Source of the DNA: Leptodactylus fallax
Lineage: Eukaryota > Chordata > Amphibia > Anura > Leptodactylidae
NCBI GenBank assembly: GCA_947044405.1
Contig: CAMRHE010000067.1
Coordinates: 6,081,501 to 6,145,500, forward strand
Reading direction: 5' to 3'
Length of the DNA: 64,000 bases
The notes below the pieces were generated by a model that was not told where the DNA came from, ran no database searches, and saw nothing but the letters and a program-made list of their open reading frames with translations. Of this stretch, positions 55,881-64,000 are shown in pieces; position 1 is the first letter of the stretch, and the number at the start of each line of letters is the position of its first letter. The translations under genes and the position numbers were made by a program.

Positions 55881-56386
55881 TCAGGCAGAATCATTAAATA
55901 TCCTCTTGATTCATTAAAAAGCCAGTTATTGACTTTCTATGAAAATAAATATGTAACAAACTGTACATCTTATTATCTAATATTAATATTTCTATAGTAT
56001 TAAAATTAAAGGGTCATATATTTTTTTAAGCTGTAGAAAACACCATAAACATGCATATAATAACATTGCATGGCCACTACAAAACCAATGGTGTGCAATG
56101 TAAACAGTGAAGAGGTCACAGCAATCGCACAAGTGTCGCGGCCCCTACTAACAGCTGATCAGCAGGGGTCCCAGGTGTTGGATTCCCACTGATCTCTTAT
56201 TGATGACCTATCCTGAGGATAGTCATCAATACAAAGGAACAGGAATTCCCATTTAAAGGGTTATTCACTAAGAAGTCCCCACTCCAAATTCATGGCGGTC
56301 GTGGAAATCTTGATACCCTGACAGCTGTCTCCTATGAAAAACTATTACAACTTGGAACCCATCTCTGCTGGCTGGAGAGTTCAGTA

Positions 56387-56694
56387 CAGTCATCTCCACA
56401 GGCAGCAGAGAGGAGTGCCGATCTCTGCTACAGTCATTTCCACAGGCAGCAGAGAGGAGTGCCGATCTCTGCTACAGTCATTTCCACAGGCAGCAGAGAG
56501 GCGGGCCGATCTCTGCTTCAGTCATTTCCACAGGCAGCAGAGAGGAGTGCCGATCTCTGCTACAGTCATTTCCACAGGCAGCAGAGAGGAGTGCCGATCT
56601 CTGCTACAGTCATTTCCACAGGCAGCAGAGAGGAGTGCCGATCTCTGCTACAGTCATTTCCACAGGCAGCAGAGAGGAGTGCCGATCTCTGCTG
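56387..56694. repeat. 44-bp minisatellite, 7 units
   Basis: Units start at 56387, 56431, 56475, 56519, 56563, 56607 and 56651. The unit begins CAGTCATTTCCACAGGCAGC and ends GCCGATCTCTGCTA. Units are nearly identical; the third has GCGGGCC instead of GGAGTGCC. Recent homogenisation is likely. Open frames across it are a by-product. Confidence 0.95.
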
Positions 56695-56874
56695 CGGAGG
56701 TGTATTGGTTTTACATAGGAGACTGCAGTCGAGGAATCGTGCTTTCTCTGACCACTGTCATGAAGCTGCAATTCCTACCCCTCTGGGCCCAGTCGCACTC
56801 TCTGTAACCACGATCATTAAACCGCAGAGATAAAGTTGTTCGGGATGCCCATGTGTCCCTCTCCATCATGCTGT

Positions 56875-57871
56875 TCATAAGCAGTGAAAAGTCTCATGCA
56901 TAATAATACGTAAATCTCTAAAATGTAACTTTGTGATAATAGTCATGCCTATCCGCAGCACTCTATTATATAGTCCTGCTTCCCTTTCCCTTGCCAGAAT
57001 CAAAGCAGTGAGGCTCACATGACCTCTGAGACCAGTCAGTGACCTCAGCAGTCGCTGGAGAGGGGCTGGTGACTTCACATACATACGTCATGAGTGTCTT
57101 ACCAATGACCGCTGATTGGTCTCACTGGTCATGTGAGCCTCTCCGATTCTGGCTCGCCAACCACCCAACAGTCCCATTGTTTTCAGAGGCATTTTCAGTC
57201 TTTCTGTGGTTTTCCTACTGTAGCAGCTGATTAAATAGGGCCCGTGGATCATCGTCTTGGATTTTTTTTAGAGGTTCCATGCCAAAATTACATGTCAGAT
57301 TTTTGGGGGCAAAATAACATGTAAATACGTACTTCTTGCTCGGTCAATTTCTGCCATGTGATCATACCCTTACAGTTCTTGTAACTCTCACATATTAGAT
57401 GCTGATTTTGTCTGGTTCGTCCAACCATGTGATGGCGGATGTTGGGGGAGATCAGGATCTCTCAGGGGGGTGTCAGCAGCCCAATCCTTTTGTCCTGCCG
57501 TGGCTTTCTCCTCTCTCTTAGTTCAGTACGCATGCACCTTGCACATGTATAGAGGAACAGCGTGAGACAGCTCTTGGCTGAATGAATACTCAGACGACAA
57601 ATATCTAAGGTGTATAGACTCCATTACAGCAGAAAAATAGGCAACCAGCAGGATTCTGAATATAAATGATGTGAATGAAGAAGAAAATATCAAGTAGCTC
57701 AAAAACTAGAACAGGAAAAGTAACGTCTTTGTAAGTCCTTAAATTTTTTACATAGATTCAAATGGTTTTTCTCCGAACCGTTTGCACAGATTGAAGAAGA
57801 TTAACATGTGACCGTAATTCCACAGTGTTTGCTTATTCTGGATATTTTCTCACTTTTTTATTTTCTCTTAG
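56875..57871. other. Proposed intron 1, 3' end; no gene recognised
   Basis: Short repeated words only (GACCTCTGAGACCAGTCAGTG against CACTGGTCATGTGAGCC). It ends with the polypyrimidine tract and AG of the acceptor at 57870-57871 (TTTTTTATTTTCTCTTAG). Confidence 0.4.
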
Positions 57872-57989
57872 TGACCCTCTCCCCCCCAATCGCCATATGT
57901 CCTAGATGGGATAAACCGCAGCCATGTTCAGCTTTGAGGGAGATTTCAAAACCAGGCCAAAGGTGTCGCTGGGAGGAGCAAGTAGAAAG
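57872..57989 (+). CDS. ube3c: ube3c exon with start codon
   Basis: The acceptor TTCTCTTAG ends at 57871. 52 bp of 5' UTR precede the ATG at 57924. 22 codons end in AAG before the donor GTAAGG. The acceptor upstream of the ATG shows that the 5' UTR is split. Confidence 0.88.
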
Positions 57990-60900
57990 GTAAGGAAAAT
58001 CAAGTGTTATGTGTACAGAGTATCTGTATATGTCATAGTCACATATCAGAAGTTTTGATGGGGGGTTCAAGGTGCTGAGACCCCCTGTGATCGCTCAGAG
58101 AAAATGGCAGAGGTGTTCCTACCCCTTTAGCTGTGATCGGCTCTGCTTTACTTTCCTCGGAGACATGGACTTCTATAAGCCCCTGCATGGCTTGTTTTGT
58201 TCTCTAAGGAGTGTCAAGCAGAGCTGATAAGAGGTGATGAAGCGCTGCTCACTGCTTCTGCCACTTCATTGCAGTGATCATTGGGGGTCCCAGAACTTAG
58301 ATCCTGACGATCAAACCTACTGACATGTCACTATGAGACAAGAGTTACACTAATAATAAATCAACAATGATGTCCCCATATGTGTGTGCCCAGGGGGTAA
58401 TGGCAGGTGTGGCATGGAGACAGAAGCCCACTCAGCACAGAGCTTGACTTGCATGTTGAGTCTCCTATATGTGGCTCTCCTGTTCTGTATATCGTTTTCA
58501 AGTTTTCATTTGATATTATGAAGAGAAAACCTCGCAATCCAGCCTTATGATTTTCATGAAGGTCTTCTAGATGTCCTGTGAGCTGCTTCACCTAAGAGAA
58601 GTCTCTGCAGGCATTGTTCCAGACATTGGCACAAATATAGCAGATGACTTGTTATGATGCTGATGAACAGGTGTCTGTGGCCTTGAGGGTATTTGCAGCT
58701 TGCCTGATCATGTAGAAAGACATTTAACCCTGATTTAGAGATACTTTGGCTTGTTCTCCAATGTTGAACGGTAATAAATGCTGATATTATTGTGTTTATT
58801 AATAGTGCCACTTGCTTTATGGTAGTGTTGTTGTATGGGCTTGGACCTATATGGCAAGGTGTGCAAATCTGCAGATAAGACACAGCAAAATTCACATGCA
58901 GTACATGTGGTTTGTGATGCAGATTTAACTCCTGTTGAATTCTGCATCTGAAGATCCACAGCATGAGTTTGCTGCAGGTTTTCAGTTCTTTTTATCTAGT
59001 TAGTTCTTACCTAATGGAAACTTCATCCTGAAAGGTCACAATAAGGTTTGTATATCTAGTCAATGTCTTTGATAACATTGTACTATATTTTATGTTCTAG
59101 GAAGAAAAAGCATCTCTGCTTCATCGAACCCAGGAAGAAAGGCGAAAGAGGGAGGTAGGATCATATAAAATTACAGTAAAGCAGTGTGTCTGGTGCATAT
59201 ATAAAAGTAATGGGTTTGTCCAAGACTACATATTGATGCCCTATCCTTAGGGTAAGTCATCAGTGTGAGATCGATGGGGGTCCAATATCTCCGCCAGGCA
59301 GCTGATATTGTCACAGTGTAAGGAGTTCAAAGAGTCTGTACACTGTGTGGTGGCTGTGCCAGTTTCCTGCAATAGCACAATGAGTAGAACTGTCTGCTCC
59401 TGGCTCCATACACTGTGAATATATCTGCAGATCGTGGGGCTTTTGGGTGTCAGACTCCCACCAATCACCTGTTGATGACCTATTCTGAGAATAGGATGTC
59501 AGTTTGTAGTCTAGGACAACCCCTTTTAAGTGATCCTCTGTTGTATGTCATCCTCTGTTGTATGTGGCTGTTCCTTGACCCGGCTGAATGTGATGTGAAG
59601 CTCTTTGATTTAGTCAAGGACTGAATGTTGGACACCCACATTACAGGTGAATCTCAATAAATTAGAATATCTTTGAAACGTTTATTTATTTCAGTAATTA
59701 AATTAAAAAAGTGACCCCCTATATTTTCTAGATTCTTTACACACAGAGTGTTCTATTTCAAGTGTTTTATTTCTGTAAATGTTGATTATGGATTACAGGT
59801 AAGGAAAACCAAAATCTAAGAAAATTAGAACATTGTAAAAAAGTTCAGTCTTGTAAATTCAGTGTCACCTGCCAAGGTTTCCTAAGCCTTTAAATGGTCC
59901 CTCAGTCTGGTTCAGTAGGACACACAATCATGGAAGACGCTGATTATGGATTGTATTACTGAATTACTGAAATGAATGAACGTTTCAAAGATATTCTAAT
60001 TTTTTCGGATGCGTTTTGGTTGCTGTATGTGGCCGTACCTTCAATCTATTGTCTATTGATCAAAGTTATGATTATATCATTTACCAAAACTAAAATAATT
60101 CTACAATTATTTTGTCCTTTCATTGAAACCTGTTTTAATGATTTTTTACAGGAAGAGAGGAGGAGACTGAAGAATGCAATAATTATACAATCCTATATAA
60201 GAGGCTACAGGGATAGAAAACAGCAAGTATGTATTTTCCTGTACAGTTACACTGTATTTATCCTTTAAAGGGATCTCGCAAACAAGACTTATCCCCTATA
60301 TAAGTGTCTAATCACTTGAAGTCCCATCACTAATCATGAGAATGGCAGCCCCCTTGTCTGAACTGAGCATGCATACATGCTGCAATGGACTGTTGAACAT
60401 CGCCCAGCAGTGGCGCCCTCAGAGGTCAGATACTTCTACCGTCTCCTATGTATAGGTTATAAGCCTACTCATGGGACAGCCGTTTTAACATAAATTATAT
60501 TTTGTGGTTTTAAACATTATCTGTAATCCCCACTGCTTTCACTACTATTCACGTTTGCGACCAAGCAAAAAGAACAATAAAGTGTACTGTAGATTGTAAA
60601 ACTGTATGGGAAGATTTTGACATTGCCATGACTTTTAGTGGTGGTACTTATTCCAAATCTACAGATATTTGGAACATGTAGACTTGTAAGATGAATCCAC
60701 TGTGCATCTCCTATACTTTACACTACAAACATGTATGCTCATATTGGCTGCTGTGTATAAGCATATGCCCAAGAAATGAACATAAATACAGCAAAAAAAG
60801 GCAATAAGCAGTATATCCTGTTGGAATTCTCCTACCAGGATGCAAAGATGCTTTGGTGCTGTATGTGCCTCCTGACGTGCCCAGCACATCCTATGTAACG

Positions 60901-61062
60901 TTTATTCTTTTTCATTCTCAGTACTCCATCCAAAGAAGCGAGTTTGATTTCTGTGCTAACTCAGCTACTTCCGGTGTACCCTCAGCAGATGGAAGAAGCC
61001 TTACACTTTTTGTGCGGAAACTGCTCTTTTTTTACAGACAGGCAGAAGATTCTAAGCGTTTG
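57924..61062 (+). CDS. ube3c: ube3c, HECT-type E3 ubiquitin ligase, first four coding exons
   Basis: Joined exons 57924-57989, 59101-59154, 60152-60226 and 60922-61062 encode residues 1-112 (of about 1080 in vertebrate UBE3C). The protein begins MFSFEGDFKTRPKVSLGGAS, then KASLLHRTQEERRKRE, an IQ-motif-like helix LKNAIIIQSYIRGYRDRKQQ (about residues 46-65) and SLTLFVRKLLFFYRQAEDSK. I recognise this as the UBE3C N-terminus, with the most divergence in the exon after the IQ motif. All introns are phase 0 with GT-AG borders. Known role: proteasome-associated E3 that extends ubiquitin chains via a C-terminal HECT domain, which lies outside the window. The ATG has G at -3 and is the first in its exon apart from an ATG in CATATGTCC out of frame. 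The gene continues past 64000. Confidence 0.93.
58055..58330. repeat. MITE fragment in ube3c intron
   Basis: TTGATGGGGGGTTCAAGGTG and ATCATTGGGGGTCCCAGAAC/GACGATCAAACCTACTGACA resemble family 3 interiors. Boundaries are uncertain. Confidence 0.35.
58331..59100. other. ube3c intron, no other feature recognised
   Basis: No exon or repeat was recognised between 58331 and the acceptor at 59100. Confidence 0.4.
59101..59154 (+). CDS. ube3c: ube3c coding exon 2
   Basis: 18 codons, EEKASLLHRTQEERRKRE, between TTTATGTTCTAG and GTAGGA. Charged helical segment; phase 0 both sides. Confidence 0.92.
59205..59530. repeat. MITE (GGTTTGTCCAAGACTACA) in ube3c intron
   Basis: The left TTTGTCCAAGACTACATATT is inverted as TTTGTAGTCTAGGACAACCC at the right. 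CTATCCTTAGGGTAAGTCAT against GATGACCTATTCTGAGAATA. Ends with CCCCTTTTAA. Confidence 0.6.
59640..60012. repeat. Non-autonomous DNA element with about 50-bp TIRs in ube3c intron
   Basis: CTCAATAAATTAGAATATCT with TTTGAAACGTTTATTTATTT at the left is inverted at the right as AAATGAATGAACGTTTCAAA with GATATTCTAATTTTTTCGGA. It has GATTATGGATTACAGGTAAG inside and no coding capacity. Its class was not determined. Confidence 0.65.
60152..60226 (+). CDS. ube3c: ube3c coding exon 3 (IQ motif)
   Basis: 25 codons from EERRRLKNAIIIQ to RDRKQQ, between TTTTTTACAG and GTATGT. It encodes the IQ-type calmodulin-binding-like helix. A TIR element ends only about 140 bp upstream. Confidence 0.93.
60262..60490. 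repeat. Short TTTAAAGGG-type MITE in ube3c intron
   Basis: CCTTTAAAGGGATCTCGCAA at the left; GGGACAGCCGTTTTAACA at the right is a decayed inverse. ACTTATCCCCTATATAAGTG and CTATGTATAGGTTATAAGC pair inside. Confidence 0.4.
60922..61062 (+). CDS. ube3c: ube3c coding exon 4
   Basis: 47 codons, YSIQRSEFDF to AEDSKRL, between TTCATTCTCAG and GTAAGG. The middle (NSATSGVPSADGR) is the least conserved part by memory of the mammalian protein. The last 20 residues are strongly conserved. Confidence 0.92.
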
Positions 61063-61235
61063 GTAAGGACAATTATAAATCCTATCCGTCTAATAAACTT
61101 CTCAGGCTCGCCTTTTTGTCGGCCATATAATGTCTGTTAGTACTGTATGCAGCTTTCTGGTATAGCCTATTCACTACTATACAAAGTGTAATTTTAACTT
61201 TCCACATACAATTATAAAACTATATTTATTTCTCT

Positions 61236-61239
<4 letters not shown>

Positions 61240-61269
<30 letters not shown>
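61240..61269. repeat. (TA)n microsatellite
   Basis: About 15 AT dinucleotides directly left of the second DD38E Tc1, as expected from TA-directed insertion into a TA-rich site. Confidence 0.95.
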
Positions 61270-61272
<3 letters not shown>

Positions 61273-62894
61273 TACAGACCAAAAGTTTGGACACACCTTC
61301 TCATTCCAAGAGTTTTCTGTAATTTCATGACTATAAAAATTGTAGATAAACACTGAAGGCATCAAAACTACGAATTAATATATGTGGAATTACATACTTA
61401 ACAAAAAAGTGTGAAACAACTGAAAATATGTCTTATATTCTAGGTTCTTCAAAGTAGCCACCTTTTGCTTTGATTACTGCTTTGCACACTCTTGGCATTC
61501 TCTTGATGAGCTTCAAGAGGTAGTCACCTAAAATGGTTTTCACTTCACAGGTGTGCCCTGTCAGGTTTAATAAGTGGGATTTCTTGCCTTATAAATGGTC
61601 TTGGGACCATCAGTTGTGTTGTTCAGAAGTCAGGTGGATACACAGCTGATAGTCCTACTGAATGGAGTGTTAGAATTTGTATCATGGCAAGAAAAAAGCA
61701 GCTAAGTAAAGAAAAACGAGTGGCCATCATTACTTTAAGAAATGAAGGTCAGTCAGTCCGAAAAAATTGGGAAAACTTTGAAAGTGCCCCCAAGTGCGGT
61801 GGCCAAAACCATCAAGCGCTACAAAGAAACTGGCTCACATGAGGACCGCCCCAGGAAAGGAAGACCAAGAGTCACCTCTGCTGCGGAGGATAAGTTCATC
61901 CGAGTCACCAGCCTCAGAAATTGCAGGTTAACATCAGCTCAGATTAGAGACCAGGTCAATGTCACACAGAGTTCTAGCAGCAGACACATCTCTACAACAA
62001 CTGTTTAGAGGAGACTGTGTGCAGCAGGCCTTCATGGTAAAATAGCTGCTAGGAAACCACTGCTAAGGACAGGCAACAAGCAGAAGAGACTTGTTTGGGC
62101 TAAAGAACACAAGGAATGGACATTAGACCTGTGGAAATCTGTGCTTTGGTCTGATGAGTCCAAATTTGAGATCTTTGGTTCCAACCACCGTGTCTTTGTG
62201 CGACGCAGAAAAGGTGAACGAATGGACTCTACATGCCTGGTTCCCACCGTGAAGCATGGAGGTGTGATGGTGTGGGGGTGCTTTGCTGGTGACACTGTTG
62301 GGAATTTATTCAAAATTGAAGGAATACTGAACCAGCATGGTTACCACAGCATCTTGCAGCGGCATGCTATTCCATCCGGTTTGCGTTTAGTTGGACCATC
62401 ATTTATTTTTCAACAGGACAATGACCCCAAACACACCTCCAGACTGTGTAAGGGCTATTTGACCAAGAAGGAGAGTGATGGGGTGCTACGCCATATGACC
62501 TGGCCTCCACAGTCACCAGACCTGAACCCAATCGAGATAGTTTGGGGTGAGCTGGACCGCAGAGTGAAGGCAAAAGGGCCAACAAGTGCTAAGCATCTCT
62601 GGGAACTGCTTCAAGTCTGTTGGAAGACCATTTCAGGTGACTACCTCTTGAAGCTCATCAAGAGAATGCTAAGAGTGTGCAAAGCAGTAATCAAAGCAAA
62701 AGGTGGCTACTTTGAAGAACCTAGAATATAAGACATATTTTCAGTTGTTTCACACTTTTTTGTTAAGTATATAATTCCACATGTGTTAATTCATAGTTTT
62801 GATGCCTTCAGTGTGAATCTACAATTTTAATAGTCCTGAAAATACAGAAAACTCTTGGAATGAGAAGGTGTGTCCAAACTTTTGGTCTGCACTG
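61270..62894 (+). mobile_element. Tc1-like transposon with DD38E spacing, copy 2, in ube3c intron
   Basis: This 1625-bp copy of the element at 34306-35936 lies in the opposite orientation, in the same sense as ube3c. The left end CAGTACAGACCAAAAGTTTG follows TA. The right end is ..GGTCTGCACTG followed by TGTA, so one TIR base and the right TA have mutated. Long inverted repeats of about 260 bp are present again. More substitutions than in copy 1. Confidence 0.9.
61684..62731 (+). pseudogene. Tc1-family transposase (DD38E), copy 2, frameshift and stop
   Basis: The family start MARKKQLSKEKRVAI is intact at 61684 (six-A run). An extra A in CCGAAAAAATTGG near 61765 shifts the frame in the first HTH; copy 1 has five A there. 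A nonsense TAG replaces AAG near 62007 (TTTV-stop). A 6-bp in-frame deletion shortens the glycine run after VPTVKHGG. Downstream the DDE domain is open: [33 protein letters not shown] with 38-residue spacing, to a stop at 62731. Non-functional. Confidence 0.88.
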
Positions 62895-62919
62895 TGTATA
62901 CACACTAGCTTTATTTCTC

Positions 62920-63078
62920 TTAATTATATAGCGCCAACATATTCTGTAGAACAGACATTGTCCCATATAAGACTGACTATCTACATTTCCTATCTGTATG
63001 TCTTTCTAGTGTGGGAGGAAACCTATGCAAACACAGGGATAACATAGAAACTCCTTGAAGGAGTTGTCCTTGGATCCA
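62920..63078 (-). mobile_element. tRNA-derived SINE, 5'-truncated, minus strand
   Basis: The minus strand reads CAAGGAGTTTCTATGTTATC, CCTCCCACACTAGAAAGACA and ACAGAATATGTTGGCGCTAT, matching the body and 3' end of the SINE at 51530-51803. The tRNA head is absent. Confidence 0.65.
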
Positions 63079-63639
63079 AGTTCCAAATACAGTTCTTTCG
63101 TAGTATTGGATGGCAGTACTCAAAATAGTGTAGAAAAGTTTTGTGGATCTTTACTAACCACTGTTAAGCTGTCCATACACTTTAGATAACTGTTAGCGGA
63201 ACACATGTTATACTTCCCAATCCCCCCTACACATACATGATGACCTCGGACAAGCATGCATGTGTTTTCAATAGGATGAAGGGAATAAACTACTCTCAGA
63301 TACCTCTATAGTGGCTTATCTTCCTTGAGAGCCAAGGCTTGGGCATGTTGAAATTAAACATACCTGACTTATGTTTACCTCCCAAACTTTCCATTGGCAA
63401 AGCGTTGGAAGAACCCCATCACCCATACACATGAGATATTTGGCTGGTCGCACTGAATTTAGCGGATTTTTTTTGACATTCATATGATGTGTAAAGACAC
63501 TTTTACAATAGTTCATCTTTAGTAGGAATGCCTCTGTCTAGCCAGATGTACCTTATATCTATGTATATCCATATGTGTCATTTCAAGCCATAGTGCTTGT
63601 ACCCAGCACTGTCTTTAGACTGTATTACTAGGTTAGGGT
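63079..63639. other. ube3c intron, no other feature recognised
   Basis: No exon or RNA gene seen. CTGTTAAGCTGTCCATACACTTTAG-type wording near 63165 suggests a dispersed repeat, not classified. Confidence 0.35.
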
Positions 63640-63935
63640 GGGTTCACACTTGTGCAGGCATTCCATCCGCCACGAATCTGACCTAAATGTTGGAAAACTG
63701 GATAGTGAAAGGTTTTCAACGCTTTGCTGAAAAAACCCATTCACTTCTATGGGTTTTTAAAGTAATTCGCGGGTGTGCACTTACACCCTCTGCGCTACGA
63801 AGCCAGTTTTTTTCAGCGGACACAAAGTCCTGCATATCCGACTTTGTTTCTGACGAAAAAAACTGACTTCGCCGCAGAGGGTGTAAGCACACACCCGTGC
63901 ATTGCTTTAAAAACACATAGAAGTGAATGGGTTTT
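63640..63935. repeat. Foldback MITE, family 6, diverged copy
   Basis: AGGGTGGGTTCACACTTGTG, CCCATTCACTTCTATGGGTT, TTACACCCTCTGCGCTACGA and the inverse CGCAGAGGGTGTAAGC match 52084-52503. The outer right part is missing and T-rich sequence (GTTTATTAAAGATTTTTTAAG) follows to the window end. Confidence 0.7.
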
Positions 63936-64000
63936 TAATGTTTAATCAAAGTTTATTAAAGATTTTTTAAGTACAGTAGAGAAAGAAAACTAAAAAAGTA

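Noticed and set aside
56334..56833. 157-codon frame with CRSLLQSFPQAAER repeats
   Set aside because: By-product of the 44-bp minisatellite.

Overview
The window looks like vertebrate nuclear DNA, most likely from a frog or toad (anuran amphibian). It holds one multi-exon gene with long introns, densely packed and nested DNA transposons, foldback elements (MITEs), minisatellites, tRNA-derived SINE copies and LTR elements. The anuran call is an inference from the repeat repertoire as I know it; no species is assigned.

The only host gene recognised is ube3c (HECT-type ubiquitin ligase E3C) on the + strand at the right end. Four coding exons (57924-57989, 59101-59154, 60152-60226, 60922-61062) encode residues 1-112, all joined at phase-0 introns with GT-AG borders, and the gene runs off the right edge. 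A GC-box/CCAAT/ETS-like promoter and a non-coding first exon ending at 48599 are proposed, giving a first intron of about 9.3 kb. In human the gene upstream of UBE3C is MNX1, so the roughly 48 kb of gene-free DNA to the left may be the MNX1-UBE3C interval. That is synteny-based inference.

Layout: 1-4274, 5' half of a Ty3/gypsy-like LTR element on the minus strand, with open gag, open pol and a plausible -1 frameshift signal. 4.3-11.7 kb, MITEs and low-copy DNA. 11698-13238, an apparently intact Tc1 transposon with DD35E catalytic spacing. 13.2-25 kb, MITEs, an L2/CR1-like LINE fragment and an 0.8 kb hAT-like MITE carrying a 31-bp minisatellite. 25312-26718, an internally deleted hAT element with a perfect 8-bp target duplication and an internal 25-bp minisatellite. 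27.6-28.75 kb, an inverted second copy of the 31-bp-minisatellite element. 30-36 kb, SINE in MITE, a decayed DD34E Tc1, a 470-bp palindrome and a DD38E Tc1 with 269-bp inverted repeats. 37.3-38.6 kb, a 39-bp minisatellite with a duplicated tail. 38.9-48 kb, candidate conserved non-coding elements between more MITEs, a solo LTR and a LINE 3' end. 48.3-64 kb, the ube3c promoter, introns and exons, with two intronic minisatellites and a second, decayed DD38E Tc1 in intron 5.

The non-host genes are selfish elements, so there is no operon-like cooperation. The main stories are (i) three Tc1 lineages differing in catalytic spacing within 51 kb, one of them apparently intact, (ii) repeated nesting of elements inside elements, and (iii) islands of apparently low-copy AT-rich DNA with homeodomain-like motifs that may be regulatory. 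Candidate conserved elements and MITE class assignments were made by eye and are tentative.
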